A stretch of DNA of 37,609 nt from an uncultured Eubacteriales bacterium (GTDB lineage Bacteria > Bacillota > Clostridia > Oscillospirales > Acutalibacteraceae): NCBI GenBank assembly GCA_934489735.1, contig CAKSSR010000020.1, positions 1 to 37,609 of the forward strand. Reading direction: 5' to 3'. Position numbers and translations under genes: made by a program. The notes under the pieces were generated by a model that saw only the letters and a list, made by a program, of their open reading frames with translations, ran no database searches and was not told the origin of the DNA. Shown here one piece after another: positions 12,630 through 20,569 of the stretch (positions within the stretch are counted from its first letter, which is position 1; every line of letters begins with the position of its first letter).

Positions 12630-13403
12630 ATGAATAATACTATTAAAGTGATTTTAGGAGTAGCAGGTACATTATTACTATTATTATTGATTTTAAGTGT
12701 CGGCACTGTCCCAACAGGTAATGTAGGAATTAAAGTAAGATTTGGTGCAGTACAAAATAATACTCTTGCGGAGGGCTTACATTTTAAAATGCCTTTGGTA
12801 GAGAGTATAAAAAAAGTAGATTGCAGAACACAAAGAGTAGATACAGATGGTGAAGGTGCTTCAAAAGATTTGCAGACAATAAACACATATATAGTAACAA
12901 ATTATAGAGTAGACCAAGAGAAAGTTTTTGATTTATATAAAACGGTTGGAACTAATTACGAAGAAATAGTTATAAAACCAGCAGTACAGGAAGCTATGAA
13001 AACCACATTAGCACAATATGCAGCAGAAGAATTAATAACTAAAAGAACCGAAGTAGCATTAAATCTACAAGAAGTATTGAAAGCCAAGTTAGATAATAGA
13101 GGAATCGTGGTTGAAAATGTAAGCATAATAAATTTAACATTTTCTGCAGCATATGATCAAGCAATAGAAGCTAAGCAAGTAGCCGAACAAGAAGCCAAAA
13201 AAGCACAGCAAGAATTAGAAAAAGCAAAAATTGAAGCTGAAAAGAAAGTCGTTGAAGCACAGGCAGAAGCAGAATCTTTAAAAGTACAAAGACAAGAAAT
13301 AACATCTGATTTATTAAAGCTAAAATGGATAGAAAAATGGGATGGAAAATTGCCAACAACAGCATTGGGAGAAAGTGTACCAGTATTTGATATTTCTAAA
13401 TAA
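12630..13403 (+). CDS. SPFH/band-7 (prohibitin-like) membrane protein
   Basis: The 257-residue protein has an N-terminal membrane anchor (about 6-24), then an SPFH domain (about 27-190: GTVPTGNVGIKVRFGAVQNN, then EGLHFKMPLVESIKKVD and DNRGIVVENVSI) and an Ala/Glu-rich coiled coil (about 185-225). SPFH proteins form ring or cage assemblies on membranes and often regulate proteases such as FtsH. Prohibitin-like genes are known in some large phages, but the role is unclear; control of host proteolysis or membrane state during infection is possible. AAGGAGG precedes the ATG. Confidence 0.88.
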   Translation: MNNTIKVILGVAGTLLLLLLILSVGTVPTGNVGIKVRFGAVQNNTLAEGLHFKMPLVESIKKVDCRTQRVDTDGEGASKDLQTINTYIVTNYRVDQEKVFDLYKTVGTNYEEIVIKPAVQEAMKTTLAQYAAEELITKRTEVALNLQEVLKAKLDNRGIVVENVSIINLTFSAAYDQAIEAKQVAEQEAKKAQQELEKAKIEAEKKVVEAQAEAESLKVQRQEITSDLLKLKWIEKWDGKLPTTALGESVPVFDISK

Positions 13404-13438
13404 GAATATTAGATAAATTTTACGAAAGAGGGTGTTGT

Positions 13439-13840
13439 ATGAGAATAGATAAAAAAATATATAAATACATAGATTATGAATTGCAACATTATGAAGAAAA
13501 TAAGAAAAAGTTAGAAGAATTAAGAATGGATATAATTGATTCAAGTCCAGAACCATCAGATGGACAACCTAGAGGCAATTCAACAGGCAATCCGACAGAG
13601 CAAAAGGGAATGAAGCTTGTATCAAGTACAGCATTATTAAAGATCGAAAGCACAATAAAAGTAATAGACAAAGTATATAACCAATTAAATGATGAGTATA
13701 AATTGTTTTTTAACTGGAATTATAAAGAAAATGCTGGAATAGTAAGAACATGTCAAGAAGTAAATATAAGTGAAAAAACATATCATCGATGGAGAGACAA
13801 TATTGTTTATGCGACAGGAAAAGAAATGGGGTTAATATAA
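13439..13840 (+). CDS. ArpU/RinA-family late transcription activator
   Basis: The 133-residue protein ends in a sigma-like helix-turn-helix (about 107-130: EVNISEKTYHRWRDNIVYAT) and has N-terminal helices typical of the ArpU/RinA regulators of Firmicutes phages. These proteins switch on packaging and structural genes. A Pro/Gly-rich linker (about 38-58: PEPSDGQPRGNSTGNPTEQK) lies between the halves. It is the last gene before the late promoter and terminase genes, as expected. GAAAGAGGGTG precedes the ATG. Confidence 0.82.
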   Translation: MRIDKKIYKYIDYELQHYEENKKKLEELRMDIIDSSPEPSDGQPRGNSTGNPTEQKGMKLVSSTALLKIESTIKVIDKVYNQLNDEYKLFFNWNYKENAGIVRTCQEVNISEKTYHRWRDNIVYATGKEMGLI

Positions 13841-13861
13841 AAATAAAAATTTGTCCAAAAG

Positions 13862-13892
13862 TTGACAGTTTTTGAGGGCAAAAATGTGTTAT
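13862..13892 (+). promoter_or_regulatory. Late promoter
   Basis: A perfect -35 TTGACA (13862-13867) is followed, at the long spacing of 19 bp, by TGTTAT (13887-13892); the long spacing suggests that an activator is needed. TTGTCC just upstream may be part of an activator site. It stands between the ArpU/RinA-like gene and the late genes. Confidence 0.62.
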
Positions 13893-13933
13893 TATTGCAG
13901 TGTGAAAAAATGAAATTAAGAAATACCCTTTTT

Positions 13934-13968
13934 AAAGAGATTATCTGACGGGAGATAGTCTCTTTTTA
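13934..13968 (+). terminator. Terminator downstream of the late promoter
   Basis: AAAGAGATTATCT (13934-13946) pairs with AGATAGTCTCTTT (13953-13965) over 13 positions with one G-T pair, with loop GACGGG and a TTTTTAT tail. It ends the early operon. Since it also lies 40-75 bp behind the late promoter, late transcripts must read through it. Confidence 0.82.
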
Positions 13969-13991
13969 TATGTCGAAATGGAGGAATGATT

Positions 13992-14099
13992 ATGAAAAGA
14001 AAATGGACTAAAGAAACAGCAAAAGCATATATCGAAAAAGCAAGAGAAAAGGGATTAACTTATTGGAGTGCTTATGATTTTCTAAAAAGATTTAAATAA
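13992..14099 (+). CDS. Very small basic protein at the head of the late operon
   Basis: A 35-residue ORF (MKRKWTKETAKAYIEKAREK, ending FLKRFK) with GGAGG 8-10 nt upstream. It is basic and likely helical. Short ORFs of this type precede the small terminase gene in many Firmicutes phages. No function known. Confidence 0.5.
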   Translation: MKRKWTKETAKAYIEKAREKGLTYWSAYDFLKRFK

Positions 14100-14111
14100 A
14101 GAGTGATGCTA

Positions 14112-14309
14112 ATGAAAAAATACGATTTTGAACATTGCATGGAACATGATTGCAAGTTTTGTAAAAAGCAAATTGAATGTGAAAGGAGTGAGAGTGATGG
14201 CAAACGAAAAGAATTTAAAGCCAATTCGAGACAGCAAAAGAGCAAGAGAGCTACAAGAGAAATCTGCAAAAAAACAAAGAGAGAACATAGCAAAAAGAAA
14301 AACACTTAA
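14112..14309 (+). CDS. Possible Cys-rich small protein overlapping terS
   Basis: A 65-residue frame whose first 28 residues carry His and Cys in a zinc-finger-like pattern (FEHCMEHDCKFCKKQIECE). The rest overlaps terS in another frame by 113 bases and is a basic, low-complexity product of that overlap. The RBS is weak (AGAGTGATG). The N-terminal part looks real, but the C-terminal part may be chance reading. Confidence 0.4.
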   Translation: MKKYDFEHCMEHDCKFCKKQIECERSESDGKRKEFKANSRQQKSKRATREICKKTKREHSKKKNT

Positions 14310-14511
14310 AGAAGAATTATTACTCTTGCTTTCTACAGATAATAATCAAAACAAGATGAGTGTTACTTTGCTGAAAAGAGCAATTGCTGGGGACACAAAA
14401 GCTTTTGAAATAATTAGAGATACTATTGGAGAAAAACCAACAGAAAAAGTTCAAGCAAATGTATGTAGTTACGAGGAAAGTTTAAAGGCAGTTGTTGATA
14501 ATGAATATTAA
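14197..14511 (+). CDS. terS: Terminase small subunit
   Basis: A 104-residue protein that would recognise the packaging site and hand DNA to the large subunit. The N-terminus is basic and helical (RDSKRARELQEKSAKKQREN). The middle has the TerS-like pattern of a helical pair with LLKRAIAGDTKAFEIIRDTI and GEKPTEKVQ at about 62-90. GAAAGGAGTGAGAG precedes the ATG at 14197. The stop overlaps the terL start. It is short for TerS, but position and C-terminal motif support it. Confidence 0.8.
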   Translation: MANEKNLKPIRDSKRARELQEKSAKKQRENIAKRKTLKEELLLLLSTDNNQNKMSVTLLKRAIAGDTKAFEIIRDTIGEKPTEKVQANVCSYEESLKAVVDNEY

Positions 14512-16126
14512 CACAAAACTTTACATAGAAAAGTATTTAAAAATACAAGACAAGAACTCGAAGATAGTACCATTCAAAATGAATAAACCCCAAATGAAAT
14601 TGTATAATGCGTTAAAGAAACAATATGAGCAGGGCAAACCGCAAAGAGCTATTGTATTAAAAGCAAGACAAATGGGATTTAGTACATTGACAGAGGGTAT
14701 TATATTCAAGAAGACAGTAACAGCTTTTAATATAAAAAGTGGAATTATAACACACGAAGCTTCTGCAACAGATAACTTGTTTAATATGTCTAAAAGATAT
14801 TTAGACAATTTACCTGATGAAATGAAACCACAAATAAAGAAATCTAATGCGAAAGAATTAGTGTTCGATAGCGAGAAAGGTACAGGGCTAAAAGGTATTA
14901 TTAAATGTATGACAGCAGGAAATACAACTGTTGGTCGTTCTGATACATTTCAAAATTTGCATATATCAGAGTACGGCTTTTGGGGCGGAAAGAAAAAAGA
15001 TACATTGATAGGTTTACTACAGTCTGTACCAAATACTAAAGATACAATGATTGTTGTTGAGTCAACAGCAAATGGCTATGATGATTTTAAAGATATGTGG
15101 GATGATGCAGTAGAGGGCAAAAGTGATTTTATTCCTGTATTTTGTGCCTGGTGGGAACTAGATGAGTATAGAAAAGAATACAACGGTTTTGAATTAAATG
15201 ATGAAGAAATAGAGCTTAAAGAATTATACAACTTAGATGATGAACAGTTAGCCTGGCGAAGATGGTGCATACAAACAAATTGTCGTGGAGACGTCAACTT
15301 ATTTAAACAAGAATATCCAAGTTGTCCAGAAGAAGCTTTTATGAGTTCTGGTAACTGCGTATTTGATAAAGAGAAAATAATAAACAGAATACAACAAATA
15401 AAAGACATAAAACCTTTAAAACGAGGTTCTTTTTTATACGATTATGATGGTTTGAACATAACAAATATTAGATGGCAAGAAGACAAAAATGGAATAATTA
15501 AAATATACAAAGATGTTGAAAAAAATAGACCTTATGTGCTTGGTGGTGATACTGCGGGAGACGGAAGCGATAATTTTGTCGGCGAAGTTCTAGATAATAT
15601 ATCTGGAGAACAGGCTGCAGAATTATCACATGAAACGGATGAGGACTTATATGCAAGGCAAATGTATTGTCTAGGTATGTATTACAACCAAGCATTGATA
15701 GGTGTTGAGGTTAATTTTAGTACTTATCCTCAAAAAGAGTTAGAAAGACTTAAATATCCAAGGCTATACCAAAGACAAGTAGAGGATAGCAAGACACATA
15801 AATTTATGCAAAAAGGTGGATTTAAAACTACTCAGATTACGAGACCAATTATAATAGCTGGTCTTGTAGAAATAATGAGAGACAATACAGAAGTGTTTAA
15901 CAGCATTGAATATTTAAGAGAATCCCTTTCGTTTATAAAAAATGAGGACGGAAGACCTGAAGCAGAACAGGGTAAACACGATGATAGAGTTATGGCAATG
16001 GCAATAGCTCATTATATAAGGCCTCAGCAACAAATGGCGATTGAAGAAGAAAAAACGGCAGAAGAGTTAGAATATGAAGAAAGACAATATATAGAGAGGC
16101 AGAGTTATATTAACTATGGAGTGTGA
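14501..16126 (+). CDS. terL: Terminase large subunit
   Basis: The 541-residue ATPase/nuclease drives DNA into the prohead. The ATPase half has Walker A-like KARQMGFST (54-62), Walker B-like LHISE (Glu157) and the coupling motif VVEST (about 185-189). The nuclease half has Asp350 (GGDTAGDGSDN) and the pair Asp494/Asp495 (KHDDRVMAMA). The ATG at 14501 overlaps the terS stop; TTG at 14492 or 14495 would add three or two residues. It leads the structural operon. Confidence 0.95.
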   Translation: MNINTKLYIEKYLKIQDKNSKIVPFKMNKPQMKLYNALKKQYEQGKPQRAIVLKARQMGFSTLTEGIIFKKTVTAFNIKSGIITHEASATDNLFNMSKRYLDNLPDEMKPQIKKSNAKELVFDSEKGTGLKGIIKCMTAGNTTVGRSDTFQNLHISEYGFWGGKKKDTLIGLLQSVPNTKDTMIVVESTANGYDDFKDMWDDAVEGKSDFIPVFCAWWELDEYRKEYNGFELNDEEIELKELYNLDDEQLAWRRWCIQTNCRGDVNLFKQEYPSCPEEAFMSSGNCVFDKEKIINRIQQIKDIKPLKRGSFLYDYDGLNITNIRWQEDKNGIIKIYKDVEKNRPYVLGGDTAGDGSDNFVGEVLDNISGEQAAELSHETDEDLYARQMYCLGMYYNQALIGVEVNFSTYPQKELERLKYPRLYQRQVEDSKTHKFMQKGGFKTTQITRPIIIAGLVEIMRDNTEVFNSIEYLRESLSFIKNEDGRPEAEQGKHDDRVMAMAIAHYIRPQQQMAIEEEKTAEELEYEERQYIERQSYINYGV

Positions 16127-16130
16127 TTTT

Positions 16131-16328
16131 ATGATATGTATTACAATTTTAATATTAGGTCTTTGTTGCATCTTTAAAGATGAAATAAAGACTTTTTTAA
16201 TGCCCAAAAAAGAAATTGAATTAACAGAAGAAGAAAAAGAAAGAGCTAAAAAGCTGAAAGAACAATTTGAAGAAATGATGAATTATTCAATAGATAAGGC
16301 AATTCAAAGTAAGCGAGGTGATAGATAG
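16131..16328 (+). CDS. Small membrane protein between terL and portal
   Basis: A 65-residue protein with one N-terminal hydrophobic segment (MICITILILGLCCIF) and a charged helical tail (ELTEEEKERAKKLKEQFEEM). GGAGTGTG precedes the ATG at 16131. The stop overlaps the portal GTG by one base. Function unknown. Confidence 0.7.
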   Translation: MICITILILGLCCIFKDEIKTFLMPKKEIELTEEEKERAKKLKEQFEEMMNYSIDKAIQSKRGDR

Positions 16329-18013
16329 TGGAAGCAAAAGATTACTGGGAGCGATACGAGAAAGGTATTCAATATAATAGTTCTTTTAAACCTAACAAAG
16401 ACTATTATGAATCCATAAAGGTATGGAATGATTTTTATAATGGCGACCAATGGAATGGTGTTGGTGGTTTGAGTGAGTTGCCGAAGTTAGTGTTTAATTA
16501 CATAAAGAGAATAATAGATTTTAAGATAGCAAGTGCTACCAGTTCTGACATATCTGTTAACGTAGAACCATTAAGAAATACTCCTGTAATGAATGGTAGA
16601 CAAGAAATTGATAATACAGATTTCGTTAATAATGAGATTAAAAATGTATTTGAAAAATGGAACTTTAGAATACTAAAGAAAAGAGCACTGAGAAAAGCAG
16701 GTATCTCAGGTGATATGTGTGCTCATATTATTTTTAATCCGAAGGCGAAACCTTTTAGAGGGTTTGCTCCAGATGTAAGAGGCGAAATGGAAATTGAGTT
16801 AATAGATGCGACTAATGTGTATTTTGGAAATGCTAACATCAAGAGTGTATCTAAACAACCATACATAATAATAGTTGGAAGAGATACAGTTCAAAATCTT
16901 CAGGAAGAAGCTAAGCTATTTAAAAACCAAGATAATGATATTCGTAGTGACGATGATACTGAATATCAATTAACCGAATTTGCAAATGTAGAAGTAGAAT
17001 TAGATGATATAGAAAAAGATAGTGAAGGAAAAGCAAAGTATATTTATTACTATTATAAGAAAAAAGTTGGTGAAGATATACATGTGTTCGTGACAAAGTG
17101 TACGAAGGATGCAATCATATATCAAGATATAGATACAGAGTATAGCGATTACACAGTTGCGTTCGCAAATTGGTATGAATTAGAAAATACATATCATGGT
17201 CGAGGAGAAGTTGAGGGACTTTGTCCGAACCAGATAGCTATAAATAAAATGTTTGCCATGATCGTGTATCATCAAATGATGACCGCTTTTCCAACCGCTG
17301 TATATGACAAAGATGTGATAAAGAGCTGGAATAACCAAATAGGAAGTGCATTTGGTGTATCGGGATTAAACGGTAGAAGTCTTAAAGATGTTGCTGGATA
17401 TTTAAATCCGGCTAATATGAGTGATTACATCATAAAAGTAATTGACTTGGCTATTCAATACACTAAAGAGTGTATGGGAGTTTCTGATGCTTCTTTAGGT
17501 AATATAGACCCTAAGAACACATCGGCAATTTTAGCAGTACAAAAAAGTACAGCAGTACCACTAGAAAATGTAAAAGATAACTTATATGATTTTGTGGAGC
17601 AAATAGTAAGAATAATGATAGATGTAATGGGAACAAAGTATGGCGAAAGACCAGTAGTAATTACTGATGAAGATGGAAACAGAACAATTGAAAAATACGA
17701 TTTTGCTCAATTAAAAGGCATGGATTTACATATAGGAATAGATGTTGGCGAGTCAAGCTATTATTCTGAAATTGCTATGTTACAGACGATGGATAATCTA
17801 TTACAAGGACAATACATTGAATTTATAGATTATTTAGAGAGAATACCTAATGAAATGTTTCCTAAGAAAGCAGAATATATTGCACAAATTAAGGCAAAAC
17901 AGCAACAAGAAAAGGAAGCAAATTATGAGCAATTGAGTCAATATATGTTGATGTTGCCCGCACAATATCAAAAACCATTTGCACAAATAATAGACCAATT
18001 AGTAAGTGTATAA
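16328..18013 (+). CDS. Portal protein
   Basis: The 561-residue portal would form the dodecameric ring at one capsid vertex through which DNA enters and leaves. It starts with GTG one base inside the previous stop, after CGAGGTGATAG. The N-terminal part (NDFYNGDQWNGVGGLSELPK) and the later GRGEVEGLCPNQIAINKMFA and ASLGNIDPKNTSAILAVQKS are typical of podovirus/P22-like portals. Its place between terL and scaffold agrees. A terminator hairpin follows directly. Confidence 0.9.
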   Translation: MEAKDYWERYEKGIQYNSSFKPNKDYYESIKVWNDFYNGDQWNGVGGLSELPKLVFNYIKRIIDFKIASATSSDISVNVEPLRNTPVMNGRQEIDNTDFVNNEIKNVFEKWNFRILKKRALRKAGISGDMCAHIIFNPKAKPFRGFAPDVRGEMEIELIDATNVYFGNANIKSVSKQPYIIIVGRDTVQNLQEEAKLFKNQDNDIRSDDDTEYQLTEFANVEVELDDIEKDSEGKAKYIYYYYKKKVGEDIHVFVTKCTKDAIIYQDIDTEYSDYTVAFANWYELENTYHGRGEVEGLCPNQIAINKMFAMIVYHQMMTAFPTAVYDKDVIKSWNNQIGSAFGVSGLNGRSLKDVAGYLNPANMSDYIIKVIDLAIQYTKECMGVSDASLGNIDPKNTSAILAVQKSTAVPLENVKDNLYDFVEQIVRIMIDVMGTKYGERPVVITDEDGNRTIEKYDFAQLKGMDLHIGIDVGESSYYSEIAMLQTMDNLLQGQYIEFIDYLERIPNEMFPKKAEYIAQIKAKQQQEKEANYEQLSQYMLMLPAQYQKPFAQIIDQLVSV

Positions 18014-18040
18014 AAAGGCATCCGAAAGGGTGTCTTTTTT
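18012..18040 (+). terminator. Terminator after the portal gene
   Basis: AAAGGCATCC and GGGTGTCTTT pair over 10 positions (two G-U) around a GAAA tetraloop, followed by a T run. It probably lowers read-through or separates the mRNA of the scaffold and coat genes. Confidence 0.72.
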
Positions 18041-18125
18041 ATATAAATTTAGCCGAAGTATCAAATAAACCAATGAGATATCGTTAGGCAACCAGATAAA
18101 CCAATCTGGAGAAAAGGAGATTTTT
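18041..18125 (+). promoter_or_regulatory. Structured leader of the scaffold gene
   Basis: CCAGAT (18092-18097) and ATCTGG (18104-18109) form a hairpin just before the GGAGA ribosome binding site. A 10-bp direct repeat ATAAACCAAT lies at 18065-18074 and 18096-18105. The folded leader could control scaffold translation. Scaffold amount is self-regulated in P22, but no such proof exists here. Confidence 0.42.
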
Positions 18126-18959
18126 ATGAATGAAGAACAAACAAATCAAGTAGTAGAGGAAGAAGATTTTTTCAATATGGATGAAAACGATTTTGCAGAT
18201 ATACCATCTGAAGAAGAGCAAGTCCAAAATGAAGAAAATATTGAAGAGAATACCACTCTGGAAAAAGAACCTCAAAAAGATGAGACAACAGATGAACAAA
18301 AGTTGTTATCACTACTGAAGTCAAAAGTTAGATACAACGGAGAAGAAGTAGACATTAAGTCTATGGACGATGTTGTAGCCAACTATCAAAAAGGCTTGAA
18401 CTATGACAATTTAAAGGCTAAATCAGAGAAATCTGAAAATGCTGTAATGAATTATGTTATAGCCAAAGCCAAGAGTATGAATATGACACCAGAGCAATAC
18501 ATAGATAAGGTTAAATCATACGAAGAAGAGCAAAAAAAGAATGCTCAAGAACAAGAAATACAAAGAATGATGGAACATGGTGTTGATGAAGAAACAGCTC
18601 GTAGAGTTGCCAGAACAGAAGCATACATGGAGACATTAAAAGCAAGAGAAGAAGAGCTTAACAGACAAGAAGAAGCTCGAAAAGCAGAAGCACAAAAAGA
18701 TAAAGAATATCAAGAATTTTTAAAAGCTTATCCAGGTATTGAAGTCGACAAGATACCTCAAGAAGTTTTTGAAAATGCGAAAAATTCTAATCTATTAAGT
18801 GCTTATCAAGCTTATGAAAATAAGCAATTAAAAGAAAAAATTAAACAGTTGGAACAAAACCAAAAAAATGCATCCACTTCCGTAGTTAAGCCGGTAGGCG
18901 AAAAAACTAATGAGGAAGGAAAGGATGCTTTTTTAATGGGTCTTGATTCCGAAGATTAA
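18126..18959 (+). CDS. Capsid scaffolding protein
   Basis: The 277-residue, very acidic and helical protein would guide coat assembly and leave the prohead. It has a disordered Glu-rich N-terminus (about 1-60), a long central coiled coil (about 120-200: REEELNRQEEARKAEAQKDK), and a C-terminal charged helix (KQLKEKIKQLEQNQKN) before a short tail. No protease motif is present in it or next to it, as in P22, where scaffold is released intact. It lies directly before the coat gene. Confidence 0.85.
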   Translation: MNEEQTNQVVEEEDFFNMDENDFADIPSEEEQVQNEENIEENTTLEKEPQKDETTDEQKLLSLLKSKVRYNGEEVDIKSMDDVVANYQKGLNYDNLKAKSEKSENAVMNYVIAKAKSMNMTPEQYIDKVKSYEEEQKKNAQEQEIQRMMEHGVDEETARRVARTEAYMETLKAREEELNRQEEARKAEAQKDKEYQEFLKAYPGIEVDKIPQEVFENAKNSNLLSAYQAYENKQLKEKIKQLEQNQKNASTSVVKPVGEKTNEEGKDAFLMGLDSED

Positions 18960-18973
18960 GGGAGGATAATTAA

Positions 18974-20086
18974 ATGGGAGTTATTAATTTATCAGAAACA
19001 TATTCAAAAAATATTGATAAAGCATTTGCACATAGATCTTATACAAAAGTAGGTGCAAAGGCAAAATTTTCGTTTATTGGTAATAAGACAGTTAAGGTAT
19101 ATTCAATTGATCCAATGAAAATGAATGATTATAACAGAAACGGAATGAACAGATTTGGTAATGTAGAAGATATCGGTGATAAAGTACAAGAAATGACAGT
19201 AACAAAAGACAGAAGCTTTACAGGTGGTATAGATAAAGGCAATAATACGCAACAAATGAAAATAAAAAAAGCTGGCGAATTATTAAGAGACCAAATTAAT
19301 GAAGTATTAAATCCTGAAATGGATACATATAATTTGGCTGTTTGGACAGACAAGGCTGCTTTAAATGGTGCTGCGTTTATACAAACATTAACAAAAGATA
19401 ATGTTTACGAGTATTTTTTAGAAGTTCAAAAAAGATTATCAAATAACAGAGTGCCAACTAATGGAAGAATATGTTTTGCAGCAACTAAAGCAGTAAACTT
19501 ATTAAAGAGATGTCCTGAATATTCTAAAAATACAGAAACAGCTCAAAAAATGGTTATGTATGGACAAGTTGGTAAAGTGGATAATGTTGCATTAATTGAA
19601 ATGCCAGAAATCTATTTTCCAGCAGGTGTACAAATGGTTATTATACATCCATTATGTTCTGTAGCACCAATTCAGTTAGAAACATATAGAATTTTAACTG
19701 AGGTTCAAGGCTACGATGGCGCAGTTATTGAAGGCAGATGCATTTATGATTGTTTTGTCTTAGATAAAAAGAAAGATGGTATTGCAGTAATATCTGAAGC
19801 TACTTTGAAAATGAATGCGACATCAGAAGAGGGAAAGGCGGCTTCTAATGGAACATTCTTAAAATATGAATTGCCAGGTATTACAAGTGCAGATGGTGTT
19901 ACTGTTAAGTATAAACTAGGTGCAAGTGCTATTACTGCACCAACTGCAGGAACAACTGTAACAGGATATACTGCTTATACAGATAGCGAAATTGACGCAA
20001 GTACAAATACACACTATTGTTTAGTAGCATTGAAAGACAATAAAGTTGTTTTTGCAGAAGCAGGAGAGTTAGTTAAAAAGGCATAA
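18974..20086 (+). CDS. Major capsid protein, HK97 fold, with C-terminal Ig-like addition
   Basis: The 370-residue coat protein has the P22/Firmicutes podovirus-type order: N-arm, then central domain (NRMSNNR-like region RLSNNRVPTNGRICFAATKA at about 153-172), then the A-domain end (IHPLCSVAPIQLETYRI). The last 80 residues or so (GITSADGVTVKYKLGASAIT onward) form an added beta-rich domain, probably displayed on the capsid surface. GGGAGG precedes the ATG and a strong terminator follows, consistent with high expression. Identification rests on position, size and pattern. Confidence 0.88.
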   Translation: MGVINLSETYSKNIDKAFAHRSYTKVGAKAKFSFIGNKTVKVYSIDPMKMNDYNRNGMNRFGNVEDIGDKVQEMTVTKDRSFTGGIDKGNNTQQMKIKKAGELLRDQINEVLNPEMDTYNLAVWTDKAALNGAAFIQTLTKDNVYEYFLEVQKRLSNNRVPTNGRICFAATKAVNLLKRCPEYSKNTETAQKMVMYGQVGKVDNVALIEMPEIYFPAGVQMVIIHPLCSVAPIQLETYRILTEVQGYDGAVIEGRCIYDCFVLDKKKDGIAVISEATLKMNATSEEGKAASNGTFLKYELPGITSADGVTVKYKLGASAITAPTAGTTVTGYTAYTDSEIDASTNTHYCLVALKDNKVVFAEAGELVKKA

Positions 20087-20092
20087 CTTAAT

Positions 20093-20126
20093 GGGCAGAG
20101 TCTAAAAACTCTGCCCTCAATTTTTA
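20093..20126 (+). terminator. Terminator after the major capsid gene
   Basis: GGGCAGAGT (20093-20101) and ACTCTGCCC (20108-20116) form a perfect 9-bp stem with loop CTAAAA, then TCAATTTTTAT. It would raise coat relative to tail mRNA. Confidence 0.85.
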
Positions 20127-20146
20127 TGATAGGAGGTTAAAGTAAA

Positions 20147-20566
20147 TTGAAAGCGGAACTGATATATAAATTTGCTCTTTCACACATAGATGAAATGAAA
20201 GATGCAAAATTGATTAAAGGCGAGAAGCCAGAGGTTGATAATACATCGACTAAAGATTATAGAGCTAGAACACCTGGAATATTAACGTCAATTCAAAATG
20301 ATATAACAATGTATTTAGGTATGGAATATTTAGATGAAATAACATCGATGGAATCAGATGTTGAACTAGATGATGCAATTTGTGCAACAATAGTTGTTTA
20401 TGAATTATGTGCAAGGCTACTTTTAACTGAAGATACTGTACTTTCGAATTACTTTAGCTCCCTAGCTTCTAATTTGAAGAATACTACACTTGAACGATAT
20501 AGAACAAAAGCTAAGCAAGAAGTTAGAGAAGATGTATATGGTTCTTTATGTGAGGCAGGTGATTAA
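20147..20566 (+). CDS. Head-tail adaptor (P22 gp4-like position)
   Basis: The 139-residue helical protein starts with TTG at 20147, after AGGAGG. By place and size it matches the head completion/adaptor proteins that sit under the portal (P22 gp4 is slightly longer). Its sequence has helices with DDAICATIVVYELCARLLLT in the middle, as in gp6-like connector folds. The call is mostly positional. Confidence 0.65.
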   Translation: MKAELIYKFALSHIDEMKDAKLIKGEKPEVDNTSTKDYRARTPGILTSIQNDITMYLGMEYLDEITSMESDVELDDAICATIVVYELCARLLLTEDTVLSNYFSSLASNLKNTTLERYRTKAKQEVREDVYGSLCEAGD

Positions 20567-20569
20567 GAG

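Noticed and set aside
12611..12886. Minus-strand ORF of 91 codons opposite the SPFH gene
   Set aside because: It is the shadow of the coding strand with biased composition, without RBS and against the operon direction.
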